A stretch of 64,000 nucleotides of DNA, taken from Diphasiastrum complanatum (lineage: Eukaryota > Streptophyta > Lycopodiopsida > Lycopodiales > Lycopodiaceae). The translations under genes and the position numbers were made by a program. A model generated the notes under the pieces. It was given only the letters and a program-made list of their open reading frames with translations. It was not told the origin of the DNA and ran no database searches. The DNA lies in NCBI GenBank assembly GCA_029204225.1, contig CM055107.1, positions 51,103,227 through 51,167,226 on the forward strand, given 5' to 3'. Positions 11,748 through 24,000 of this stretch are shown in pieces (position 1 is the first letter of the stretch; each line of letters begins with the position of its first letter).

Positions 11748-11982
11748 CTCCTCAGTGCCATCAACCCAGGGGAATAATCTTTCACCCTATCAGCGAGGTC
11801 TTTACCTTCCATGCTAGGAAGTTAGATTCTGATGAATCTAGAACTATATAGATCTTGGATTGTATGATGCTGATTGAAGCCATTGCTCCTGAGTTTGTGT
11901 TCACTTGTTGATGGTTGTTTGTTTGAATGCTCAGCCCCTTGGCTCTGATAGCTTTTCGGCTACGTCAGACTATGACAAGGTA

Positions 11983-11995
11983 GGCTCTGATACCA
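11983..11995 (-). promoter_or_regulatory. PBS of the older minus-strand Copia element
   Basis: Minus strand TGGTATCAGAGCC. An LTR end of the form TGCATCA (plus strand TGATGCAAAAAATACACTC from 11997) lies beyond it. This fixes the orientation and 5' end of the older element. Confidence 0.8.
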
Positions 11996-11996
11996 C

Positions 11997-12400
11997 TGAT
12001 GCAAAAAATACACTCAGAAAATGTAAATTCCAGCTAGAACTCTGGTGACAAACCATTAGAGTTCTAAATCCAAAAATTCTTTTTATATTTTTTCTCAATT
12101 TTTTCTTACACATGGACCAATCAAAACACTCAAATTTGAAATCTACGTAACATAACTTTTGGAGTCCACATTTGGATTCCACACTAAAAATGGCATAACT
12201 TTTTAGTGGTAAGTCCAAATTTAGTGGAGTTTGGTGCATTGAAAAGCGCTCAACAAGCGCTTTCAATGATATATTATATCACATACTTCTGAGCTACGAT
12301 CAAAAAATTATGGCAAGTCAAAAGTATTAGTGTTATAATATTTTAATAATATAAACTACATCTTGCACGGATTCTTAAAGGGTCTTTCTGGAGCTCAAAA
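11997..12400 (-). repeat. Probable LTR (partial) of the older Copia element
   Basis: Sequence immediately 5' of the minus-strand PBS, starting TGATGC on the plus strand. The far end is not defined because no matching second LTR or CA terminus with a target duplication was recognised. The foldback segment to the right may lie within or beside it. Confidence 0.4.
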
Positions 12401-12419
12401 CTCCTCTAATGTGATAAAA

Positions 12420-14345
12420 ATAAATCTCGAACGATTCGCAAAGCTTTTCGCAAAACTCGAATTATTTCTGTTCGAGAATATTCGTGTTGGATCAATCAAG
12501 CTCTAAAACACAACGAACAAAACGAAGCGAAGCGAAGTGAAGCTTAAACGAGCTCTGACATTGATTCATGCTGAAAGCATAGCATGTTCGTTGACAATTG
12601 TTCACCTATTATGATGAAACGAATTCTAAAGGGTGAAAATTTGCTGAAAATGGAAAAACAATTTACTCAAGACTAGGCTTGCCAAAATATCTTTTGAGTA
12701 AATGATGTTTGATGAACATAAAATGCAGTAAAGAGAAGAAACATATATCATAGCACGAAACAAAGCAAAAATATCTTGTGTGACAAGTGGGACCCCTACT
12801 CAAAGAGGGAGATTGTCTATGAGATGTTTAGACCAAATTTACCACCTGGTCGAAATATTCCCTATGCACAATCACCGTACTTGAGTATTACAATACTTAT
12901 TCGACGGAAAATTGCTTACGTTCAACGGATTGTGTCAATCCTTGGTGCTGAACGTCTAGGGGAGATCCTTAGATCCTCGACTACGAACGAGCAAGAGATG
13001 TAACCATTTTAGTACTCTTTTGAATTATTACATGTCATGTCTAAAGGTTCAGTCAATACTTGGTTTCAAGGATGTTTTATATTCTACCGATCTCATAGAA
13101 TGACGGGAAGTCATTTTCTCACTCTACCACATTGAGAAGAACTTTGAGGACTCAATAGTCGATCTTCTTGCAATCATACTTCTGAGAGCTTGGAAAACTC
13201 TCATTGATTGGGGAGTACGGGGTGATTAGGATGACCCCCGGGGTTGGAAGTGGTAATAGGCCCTAGTCACTCGCGTAAGAGCAGTCTGGGCCCTTTTACT
13301 CACTGGGGCTTTTTGGTGGGACCAGTCCCCTGTTAGAAACATCCCTAGCACCAGAGTCTCTAGTTTCTCACTTGCAATAAGCTTTTACTTAGACACTCGG
13401 AAAAGAAACAAAATGTTTCTAGTGCCAAAGCCATGCTAGCTCTCCACATAGATTTTGACAGAAAAGACACAAGAAACGAAATTGTTCGCGAACAATTTCG
13501 CGACACACGACACGAAATTGTTTCGTGACACAATCCTTCTTGCTTCACGAACGGCCAAGAAGATCAGCCAAGACCATGGGGTACAAATATTTGACCAGAT
13601 ATCATGACATCAGCAGAAGTATTCTAGATCGTGGCTAATCTGCCACTCTTATAATTCGCGATTAGTTGTAGATGTATAATCTTTCTAATTTGTAAGTTAC
13701 ACGACACGATACGAAAAAGTTCGCGAACTCTATACTTTCTGTTTGATGCATATTACCAATGCTAGTAAGCAAGACAAGAAGTCAGCAGATGAAAAATACA
13801 GAATGCATGTCCGCCTGCATGCGAGACACTTTTGTAGAGGATATGTAGATCTAGAAGTCCGCCACTAAGCGAGACACGATTTGTGAGAGAACTGTATTTC
13901 CTCGCACGCCAATGCACTGCGTGGATTTGTCATGTAGTGCTTGAAGAATCAAGAAAATCAATAGATAATATTGTAGTTGTTGTGCACATTATTATTCTAG
14001 ATGATTGGTTTGATATTGTTGATTTGTTAAAGTAGATCAGCAGTGTCTGTCTACATTCTGAAGGATTGTAGGAATGATATAGCCGGCAGTGACCAGCGAT
14101 CATATCTGAATTCTTGACGAACTAATCTTGTTTGCGAATCCTTTCGCTTCGTGTTTTGCTTCGCTTCGTGATCACTTGGCTATAAGGGTAAATCAATTTC
14201 AGAGCTCACTCAAGTTTCATTTCATTTTCTTTCGTTTCGTCTTGTTTCGTCTCGTTTCATCTCGTCTCGTTACAGAGCCTGATTGATCTTTTCACGAATG
14301 TCTGTGCTTCATTTCGCTTCGTGTCGTTTGAGATATTCCTGATCA
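12420..14345. mobile_element. Large inverted-repeat (foldback) segment rich in AACGAAGCGAAG-type words
   Basis: The left arm (about 12425-12580) and the right arm (about 14170-14340) are inverted relatives. For example, GGATCAATCAAGCTCT on the left corresponds to GATCAATCAGGCTCT in the reverse complement on the right. Both arms then carry runs of GAAAC/GAAGC words, then GAGCTCTGACATTGATT versus GAGCTCTGAAATTGATT. The interior includes a perfect 24-bp palindrome (13477-13500). No transposase was recognised inside (a 75-aa open frame at 12776-13003 has no known domain), and outer boundaries and target duplication were not resolved. It is a non-autonomous foldback-like element by structure only. 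Confidence 0.6.
13477..13500. repeat. Perfect 24-bp palindrome
   Basis: CGAAATTGTT, CGCG, AACAATTTCG reads identically on both strands. A looser copy follows at about 13511-13530 (CACGAAATTGTTTCGTG). It lies between the inverted arms of the foldback segment. Confidence 0.85.
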
Positions 14346-16190
14346 TTTCACATAGTTACACTCTGTAAAATGTCTAGACTTAATTGGGAGTCTATATATA
14401 GGATGAGATCAATCATTTCACTCTCGTATTTTCCAACAAGGGTGTGATTGAATAAAAAAACTCAAAAACAAAAAAGACAAGATGTTAATTGTATATTCCG
14501 ACAAGTAAAATATATGGGGTTCATTCCAGGCTATAGTATAGTCATTTAGATGACTTTATCTCTATATGCCAAGAGAGTTGGTTTATGCAGCTTTAATGAA
14601 ATCATATTTACAAAACGCTAAACATAACTAATAGTAATTATCATTTGTACAACAACAATATCTATCAGGATACACATCACAATACTTACAATTGAGTTCA
14701 AAATTTCTAGACAAAGGCAAAATTAACTTGAAACTGAAAATTTGTATAGCTAGCACACTTTTTCTTTTCTCTCTCTTTTCGCCCACTCGACTCATGTTAA
14801 TAGATACAAAAATGATAATTAACCAAGAGTCTTTTCTAGAATCCACAAATAATCATAGATGCAAATGATCATTCGTAACAAGAAAACTAAGGTCACTAAA
14901 CACATTGATAATCAGATTTCATGTACATTAATTCACATAATACTGGAAAGTATAGGAGTGAAATACGTATCATCAGAGTGTTGGGTCACCGACTGCTTAA
15001 ATACTGCTTAAATAGAGAAATACCAGTCATGGGAATGTAGCTTCCGAATCCGTTTCCGTAGAACCGTTCTTGAGAAGGTAGAGATCACATCTATAATTCT
15101 GATATGGGTGACTTCTAGGTACAGTTTCATAGGTCTGCTGACGGGAGCTCTCAGAATTCCTACTGGTTCTGCTTGACAACTCTTTCTCCACAGCTCATTC
15201 AGAAATCAAGATTCAGAAATCAAGAATCATGTCGTAATGCCTCTTCAACTCATCGGTGAGAAGAACTTGTTGCCAAGCTTTGGATATAGTAGCTTCTGTG
15301 GCTAGATGACTAGCCTACGTGTAGCCTCTTCTTTTCAGTATCTCGTGACTGATCAGCAAAATGATATCTGGTTCTATTTGATAATATCTCATTTGACATC
15401 CCTTCCATAGATGATAACATGTAAATAGATATCCCTTTCATGCGTTCCTCATTTTGATAAAAACCCAGATAGATAGTTGAGGATCCATAGCTAATAGTCT
15501 GCCGTATATGGTGGACTCTATCTTTGCAGGGTGTTAGCACTCAATAAGAGTCTTCACTGTGAATTATCGCACAAGTGGCATAGGTAAGGGAGACATCAAT
15601 GCCATGCTCAGACTGTTGGTTAGTTAATCCCTGCAACTCGCTTAGCTGACAACTTCAAGGTCAATGCTCAGATCACTGGAGCAGTGATTTAACCCCAACA
15701 GCTACATAGCTCTCTTCTCTTCTTCAGCTCAAGATCAGTAGCTCGATTGGTAACTTCCAAGAACGCATGCCCTCTCTTCCACAGATAAATATCTGCATGG
15801 CACAATAGTAGAGCAATTATCTCATATGGTAGCACTTAGGAATGATGCACATTGTGCCTTCTTGTCTTCTTCCTCACTGGCTCGCTCTGGAAGAGGCTTT
15901 CTCTTATTTAACTTTGTGATGGCAACCAGATCAGTAGTGGGGTCGCAACAAAGATAGCTAGCTTTGTAAATGATTGAAGGTCTGAATCTTTCATTAGTAG
16001 CGATGATGTCTGACTCAGAAGATAGATGTGGCTTATTAACAGCTATGCAATGTGTAGCAGAGATATCGATGGTCAGATACTTAGCAGAGGCAACGGTGAT
16101 AGGTTAGCGCTCATATTTGAGCTTGAATGCACACGGTTTCTGTGTATGACTCAGCATGATAAAGGATAAGAGGGAATAAAGCTTTAATCT
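14346..16190. other. no gene recognised
   Basis: Unique-looking non-coding DNA. Open frames at 14628-14846 and 15310-15540 show no domain. A TATATATA-like run near 14390 is not tied to any gene. Confidence 0.45.
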
Positions 16191-16239
16191 TAACCTTATG
16201 TCCAAAGATGTCTATATTGTTGGATTTCAATGCTCAACC

Positions 16240-16500
16240 TCAGATCCATTCGATAATAAGCATCATGAAAAACCCATGTCAATATTCGACTCCATCAACT
16301 TCGAAGTCATCATCGACATCGAAGTCATCGACTTCGACTTCTCTCATGTATATATACATATGTTCAAACTTGACTTGATCGACAACGACGTACTCGACAT
16401 CGACATTTCATCACTAATTCCATCAACCGACTTCATCGACATGACCGACTTATTAGTCGACTTAACCGAATTCATCATCAACTGAATTCGTTAGCAACCG
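16240..16500. repeat. ATCGAC/TTCGAC-rich degenerate repeat
   Basis: Short words such as GACATCGAAGTCATCGACTT recur with near-palindromic arrangement. A 95-aa open frame (16198-16485) across it is rich in Asp and Ile and is best explained by this repetitive composition. It resembles in style the palindromic elements at 12.4, 24.3 and 35.9 kb. Confidence 0.45.
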
Positions 16501-16958
16501 ACTTTTTTCCATCAGATCCAAGAACTGTCAGAAGTCTTTATCGCAGTTCACCTACTATTGTACATACATTTATTGTTACAAGGCAGTTGTAATAGATAGC
16601 AGATAGCATTTAATGCTAAATAGATATTTAGCAAATAGATATTTGTAATATAGAATCAGCCATAAAAGACTGATCACAATAATTTCAAATTAACCTTCTC
16701 ACGTTATCACGCTCAACTACCAAGCTGAAATTATCACTTGGCAAGCAATTGTAATCATTGTTGATATTAATCATAGTGCAAATTTTGTCTCACTACTGTA
16801 TTGTTCATTCGTGCTTACATGAATCATTGATCTCACTTCCAATCTTACACCGCCCTCACTAAAGCTTCCGCTGCCAGTCATCATGATCTGATGTCAGAGT
16901 TCTGTTTCTATCAGTTCTTTACTAAATTTGATATCAATTATCCCATCGATTTCCGACA

Positions 16959-17700
16959 TGGTATCAGAGCGGGCAGTTCAGTAATCTACATTTCTACTGC
17001 GGATTATCAGTCTTGTTTTTATCAAGACATCCTTCTAGCAAGCGCGCAGCCAACAGTATTCCAATATCATTATTTTTACCAACGATCTCGCTCAAACCAA
17101 AATGGATCTGTCTTCTAGTTCATCTCTCATTGCAAACTCGACGGAGAGAACTACCATCTCTAGAAGTTCAAGATAAAGGTCATGCTACTAGCCAAAGAAC
17201 TATGGGACATCATTAATGGCATAGAACTCAAACCAGAAGGTGATGCAGCCATCATTACCATATGGAGATTGAGAGATGGCAAGGCATTTGCCATGACCAC
17301 TCTCAATATCAAAGACTTCCCAAATCAGTCATATACGTGCTATTCAGACTACTAAGGATGCTTGGGACATCCTAGCAACCCTCTACGATATTAAGGACGT
17401 AACTTTCAAACTTCATTTGAGAAAGAAATTCTTCACCCTGAGAATGTTTGATGTAGATAGTGTTTTGAATCATCTCAACACTTTCAAAAATTTTATGGAG
17501 CAGATGACTACAACTGACTTAGTCTTTGAAGATTCCGATGCTGTTATGACTCTATTATCGAGTCTACCTGATGCCTATGAAAATTGGGTCATGGCAATTT
17601 CAACTTAGGAGCATCTTATTCTTTCAAGAGTAATTTCGATGCTTCTACAAGAGGAGATCAGAAGAACTGCATCCTCCTCAAGCTCATGATCGGATCCTCA
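16959..17700 (+). pseudogene. Copia leader and gag relic
   Basis: PBS TGGTATCAGAGC at 16959-16970 follows an LTR-like end (TTTCCGACA). A broken gag follows. The best stretch, around 17365-17608, contains AWDILATLYDIKD, FFTLRMFDVDSVLNHLNTFK and SLPDAYENWVMAIST, characteristic of UBN2 gag. Frameshifts and stops occur around 17118, 17355 and 17608. No protease, integrase or RT follows, so this is a truncated remnant. Confidence 0.8.
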
Positions 17701-18047
17701 AGCTCTATACTAAAAGAGCATGCCTGGCCAATAGGAAAAAATTTGTGATGATTTATATATCACCTTCTAAAGATTTTTTTCATAACTACAAAAAATTTAT
17801 TTCCACATATGTTGTTTCTATGATAACCCAAAGTGGTGAAAAATACACCCAATCTTAGATAATTATGAGTATTTTTTTGTAAAAGATATGCAAATGCCAA
17901 CTTGGGCCAATGTATCATTGTCAAATATTTGCAAATGCAACTTAGGCCATCATTGCAAATGTTAACTTAGGCCAATGTGGTATTGTTCACATTATGGAAA
18001 TTTGTGCACATGGTATTGTGAAATATCAAATTATAACATTGTGCAAA

Positions 18048-18255
18048 CTTCAATCTCAGGTTATCTCTTTGGAGTGTTACACAAGTTATTACATTCTATT
18101 GGCTACATTTACCAATGTCTCATCTTGACCATTGGTGACAATGTAAGGCTACAACCTCAAGTTATCTCTTTGGAGTGCTACACAAGTTATTACATTCTAT
18201 TGGCTACATTTACCAATGTCTCATCTTGACCATTGGTGACAATGTAAGGCTAAGA
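18048..18255. repeat. Tandem duplication, about 101-bp unit
   Basis: TTATCTCTTTGGAGTG begins at 18061 and again at 18162. The two units (through GGTGACAATGTAAGGCTA) differ at very few positions, indicating a recent local duplication. No gene is involved. Confidence 0.9.
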
Positions 18256-18454
18256 TTAAAAATGCAACTTGTACATTAGATAAAGGTTTGGAGAGAATAT
18301 ACCATACTTCATAAATAGAGAGAGTATTCCTTTCATTGCTCTTTTCATTTGTTGTATTGTGGAGGGATAGTAAAAGATGCGACGATTGCTTCCTCAGGTA
18401 GTATTGTGATCTTTCTTATGTAAAGTGTATGAGCACATGATTAAAAGTTGTGTA

Positions 18455-18950
18455 TGAACACATGAATAAAGGTTATTGGTATCTTGTTGATCATATGTAG
18501 AGCTGTTGTGAAATGCTTTGATCGGACCTTAAAGATCTTCCACCTGTAATGAAGCTATAGTATAATAATGTGGCTCATTGCATTTTGTAGTCTTCAAGTA
18601 AAATCAAGCTTGGTGCTTATGCTTTTTGTTGACAAATTTTAATACTTTTAATTAAAATGCATGAGAGTGGATTGGATTCATCTTGATTTTACATGATCGA
18701 TTGGATGTACATGAATAAAGGTTATTGGCATCTTGCTGATCATATGTAGAGCTGTTGTGAAATGCTTGAATAGGACCTTAAAGATCTTCATAATATTGAA
18801 GCTATAGTGTAATATTGTGGCTCATTGCATTTTGTAGTCTTCAAGTAAACTCAAGCTTGGTGCTTATGCTTCTTTGTTGACAAATTTTAACACTTTTGAT
18901 TAAAATGCATGAGAGTCGATTGGATGCATCTCTTATGCGAATTCTTCATG
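18455..18950. repeat. Tandem duplication, about 249-bp unit
   Basis: ATGAATAAAGGTTATTGG at about 18463 recurs 249 bases later. Both units run through GTTGACAAATTTTAA and ATGCATGAGAGT. Identity is high but lower than in the 101-bp duplication, so it is older. Confidence 0.85.
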
Positions 18951-19587
18951 CAAATTCTTTTATTCTTGAAAAGGTTGATCATCCTATTATACCAACCTAG
19001 TTTGAGTTTTTTCATGAAAAAGGCATCCATTGTCAATTCATCATCTATTAAACAACATTTACTTCTTATTTTCCACTCAAGGACTAAAGCTTGAGTTTTG
19101 ATTGTATGTACATATGTATTTTCTAGCTCTAGGGTGTTTTGTAGTGAGCAATTTAGTACCTAGTAAAGAGTGGCCTTTATGTAAGAGAAAAGAATAGTCA
19201 TTCAAGGCACAAGAATCTGTCAAAGAAGCTCTTTTATTTTCTAAGCATTCCAACCAAAGGCTATCTTGGAATGCACTTAATAGTAGATGTTCGAATCTCT
19301 CAACCAAGGTCATACCTTCCAACACTATACAATGGAAAAAATCATGGCCTTATAGGGAATGTCACTATTTTAACTAATCATGAGCTATTTTACAAAATGT
19401 TGATCCAACCCAAGCAAACTATAGCAAATTGGCTATCAGTAAAATAAGGATATGTTGAATCAACCTCTCAAAATATTCATATATACAATGAAATGCCAAC
19501 TACAAGTGAGTAATTTTCAAAACTGGTCTTGTGAGATTTGCAATCTTAGCCATAAACCAGTAGATGAAAATTCCAGAAAATCCCTTA
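18951..19587. other. 3' flank and possible 3' UTR of SGR6
   Basis: No coding motif recognised. On the minus strand, the bases immediately after the SGR6 stop (19587 downward) should contain the 3' UTR. No canonical AATAAA was confidently placed. Confidence 0.4.
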
Positions 19588-19701
19588 TCACATGTCACAT
19601 GGTTGAATATCACCGAGAAGGAAGCTCAATGCTGATGCAGATTTCGCACGCACAATGTAACTAGGTGAGCTTGAAGTGAATCTCACTAGGGAATTGATAA
19701 C
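19588..19701 (-). CDS. SGR6: SGR6 last exon with stop
   Basis: Acceptor ATAAG|GTTATC. The frame reads VINSLVRF and then YIVRAKSASALSFLLGD, ending in CDM and TGA. This matches the conserved SGR6 C-terminus (VVRATSSSALGFLLKS type), though the tail after it is shorter than in Arabidopsis-like proteins. Confidence 0.8.
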   Translation of the reverse strand, partial: VINSLVRFTSSSPSYIVRAKSASALSFLLGDIQPCDM

Positions 19702-20938
19702 CTTATGACAAGAAGGAAGTTCTCATTAGCAAATGAACTAAATAAAAAAACAACTTAATTGTGAAATTCTCTACACTACACTCAATCAAGTCCTCTCCTC
19801 ATAATTTAGCAATATGCCTAACAAATCTTTCAGTGAATTAGAGAGAACTCAACAGGAGGATGTTGAGAAAAACCTGGCTAAGATAGACAGCCAAGGGTCT
19901 TTTGTCTTGTAGTTGGGATAGTAAGCAGCCGGAAAAGTATATTGCATTTGCTTGGATTGTAGACCAGGGACTATCAAAGGCCTACATAAATTCAAGATTT
20001 TGCCTTCTAAGTGCATATGTGACACGACCCCATCGAGCATAAAAAAGATTGAACTAATTCCATGACAAGAATATTAACTAGGACTAATTTAGGATTTAAG
20101 GTAAAGAGTTTACCTGAATAGCTGAAGTTATGTAGGTGTCTATTCTGTCACTGAAGTGTTGTACAAGATGTTTTGTGAGATCCTTCAAGAAGCTATCATA
20201 GGACAACCTATATAAAAAATAAAAACTATACTTAACATGCAATATTGTATTTGGATCCATAGAAATCAACACAGTTTGACATGTCCATCTAGTTTGAGTG
20301 TAGATTTAGAATTTAGGGTTCACGTTTAGAATGGAATGCTCAATGCAAGCTTGTAGATAAAAAATATATCTTGATCACCTGTCATCTGAGTCAAATGAGC
20401 CCAATTTTACTAAGGCACGAAGTTTTTCAGCATGAAGCAAAGGTGCAATTTTTCTGAATGTTCTCTACATGAGAAAATTTGGTACTTATTAGTAGTCAAA
20501 CTAGCAACATAATCCAACCATTGGAATAGATCTAACCTTTCCATATTACTACAAAGAAACAAAACTATGAATGTGTGTCAAAGCAACATCATTGTGAATA
20601 TATTCATTATTTAGTGTATGAAAGTAGCATCAAACTTGAGTAAGTTAATGAACTAACCTTGCAAGCCTTCCGTACTTCCAATGCCTCATCGTTCATATGG
20701 AAAACCAAGCTTGGTAAAATAGTATGAACCTGCAAGCATATGTTAAACATACACACACACACACACACACACACAGAACTATATATAGTTCTGTAGTGTT
20801 CAAACAACATAAATCAAGAGGCTATAGAAATGGAATCATAGATCTACATTGTGTATCTAATACATCATGGGAGAAGTAGAAATTAGGAACAAAGCTAGAA
20901 ATTTGTGTTGTAAAAGGGCTAAAATTGGGGCTGCCAAA

Positions 20939-21013
<75 letters not shown>

Positions 21014-24000
21014 TATTAATGTGTTTTAGGTACCATAATGTATGTAAGACTGAAAAGTACATCTCTCAACAATATTTTCCAAAATAATGTGACATGTCAG
21101 CTACAGAATAACAAATAAGCTCGACTACAGCTTGATGGACAAATAAGCTACTATGGTTGAAGAAGTGCAAACAATTGACAATAATTTAGAACTAAGATTG
21201 TTGATTGTTGAGAAAAACCTTCCTAAAAGTTTGTAAAACATAGTTGTGTAATATAATCAATCCCATGAATACTTACTCGAGTGACGAGTCAATAAAGCTT
21301 ACCTGCTCCAAAAATGCCTCTTGTTGTTGTCCAATGCCAAATTTGCTCAATGTTCCTAAGGCTGCAAAAGCAGCAGCACGCATGCTATTGTTTCTTCGAC
21401 ACTGTAGTACACATGAGATTTGTACAATCAACAGACAAGATTAGTCACATCAGATGAAGCACATGCAAGAAATGATAAATAAAAGAATGATGAGAACATG
21501 TTTTGCTTACAATTATGGACATGTAAATAGGACACCAAGGGCATTACTCATTTACTAGGATGCCCCTTGCATGAGTAATTATTATGGGTCCACTTTTATG
21601 TTTGGCCAATTGGTCTCTAATTTTAGAGATATGACATTGAGTCATGTGCATACTGATAGGCTGAAGATATGGAGACTCATGCCATAATGATGTGTGCCTT
21701 AAATATCAAGAACAATCTAGAGTAGAACCTTCCAAAGCCTTGAAGGGGCTCCAAATAGAATAACTAGGATCAGTCTCACACTATTGATGATTCTAGCTTG
21801 GAATATCGTTGTAGACAACTCTTGTGGGCAGCCATCCCTTTAAGGAGGACCTCGCGTTAGATTTCAACTTCTTGCTGATTCTATTAAAATCTTACTTGGA
21901 GATTGATCGGTAATTTGTAGTTTATTGTCCAAAATTTTGTTCTATGCATGTTCATTACATGACTAGCTCATAACTTGGTATCCAAGCACTTTCAAAGCAG
22001 GGAGAAAGAATTTAATACAGAAAAAACACATTTCTAGACTTTTTGGAGGTGGCAATACTCCTAAAAGTCAATCTACAATCCTTTGGCCACATTTATTACA
22101 TGATTGACATGCTAGCTTTAGAGGGGATCTACTACACCTTGCGGAGATACTACAAGATTCAAATCACAATTTTATCCATTCTTTTGTTTGCAGGACGTGG
22201 GCTATACAGACTGAAAGTGACATTTGACATTTCAGGAAGGAGAATATTTGTGTTTCAACCTCAATCTGCTGGCAAACAGACACAAATAGGTCACTGAAAA
22301 AAGTGGGTGATGGCAAATAAGCTCTCACTAATTGTTTCTCCCTTGTGTTCAAAGTTGTCACATACTATTATTTAGGAAAACGTGAGATATTGTGTCCTGT
22401 AATTTCTAAGAGATTAGCCTTGAAAAACTCCATCCTAGCACCATTGGCAATCTATTTATTGCTTGTCTATTATCTTCAGAATTAACAAGCATTTGGGGCA
22501 CATTCGGTGCACTTCTTCTAGTGTTATTCTTCTTGTTATTGTGGATTGTTTTTCCCAATTTTAATTATATGAGGCTCATCTTGTCTCAATCTAACAAACA
22601 ATATATTAAATTTAGTGGATTCACAACACCAGATTTTCAATTTAATATATAGAGCTGACCATCTCATATCATCGATTTTTATACATACTGTGTTCTGGTC
22701 TAAAACAACAAAACCATTAGCAAACACTTGGAAATTCTTGTTCTCATCTTTGGTTGAGTTTATGTTACACTTGGCTTGTTGCTTCCGAGTCCTAATCAAA
22801 ACCAATATCATCTCATACAAACAGGTATGATATTACATGTTTGTACCTTATGGTGGTTTTCCTACATCAAAACATCTATGATACTTTTTAACATAGTGGC
22901 ATGATGTTTGTAGCGCATTTTAATTTCTAAACTATCCTACTATGCCATTAATACAATACTCAAACCTTTAACTTGAGGCATTCTTCTAGCTTATTGCTTG
23001 AGATATGACAAATATTCAATGTGTTGAATAAGTACCTCTTCAACCCTATGAAGTTTTGATAGAACTACACCTATTAATCCTACGAGGATAATCTTTCCAA
23101 CTAAGAGCATCCTCATAGGGTGTTACCATCCTTTGAAAGATGATTTTATCATCTTTACTATGTGTTGGATATTGTTAAGAACTGTTTCAGAATCCTTATA
23201 ATTGTGATGGATGCATTGAAACATCCTAGGAACTTATTACACTTTCTCCAGATTTTTTTTGGTTTCCTAATGAAATCAGGTGTGGTCTTATTGGGCGGTG
23301 CTATGGAAAGCTTTAGTAGAACCTTAAGCTATGATTGGAAACTTTTGAAGTATTTTCAAATGTAAATTGTGGTATGTTCATAGTACATACAACACAATTT
23401 GCCACAATACTAAGCTGTAAGTTGAGACTTGATTCTTGAGTGCAATTTCTCATTTCTAAGTGTATTCAATGTTAGCTCCTAAAATTTTGAAATTAAAACT
23501 GATTTTAGAACGTAAGTTTGAAAACACTAAGAATCACGATTAGAATCGAGTTGTTTCGAAATGGCGGGAAACTATGATGGTGATTGAAGTTATTCAATGG
23601 CTGAATGGCAATATGTATAGTACATACTGTTACTAGAGTGGGCTCATAAAAGTACAAGCCAGGATCATGTATGCCAGCCTGATACTGCCTCATGAAAGGC
23701 GACCTCTTTGACTAACCTCAGTTAACCAGGTCCTGACAATGAATGTCAGGAATACCCCACTATCATCTTGTCATTTTGTGATGTGTCCTTTAAAACTTCT
23801 AGTCCAAAACGTTTAGCCATTGAACAACAAATAGTGCAAATTTTTTATTATTGAATTTAATGTTCTCTCTTTCGAACTACCTCATGGATTACCACATTTG
23901 GGTGGTAGACTATCAGAGAGAGGTATTGTCAAGGAGCCAACTTGTCTTTCATCAACCTTACAAGTTTAGCTAGAGAGAGGAGGATGAGGTGGCTTAACAT

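Noticed and set aside
16198-16485. 95-aa Asp/Ile-rich open frame
   Set aside because: Explained by ATCGAC/TTCGAC repeats; no homology or gene context.
20752-21011. Microsatellites considered as CRISPR-like or structured arrays
   Set aside because: Pure dinucleotide repeats with no spacers, in eukaryotic DNA.
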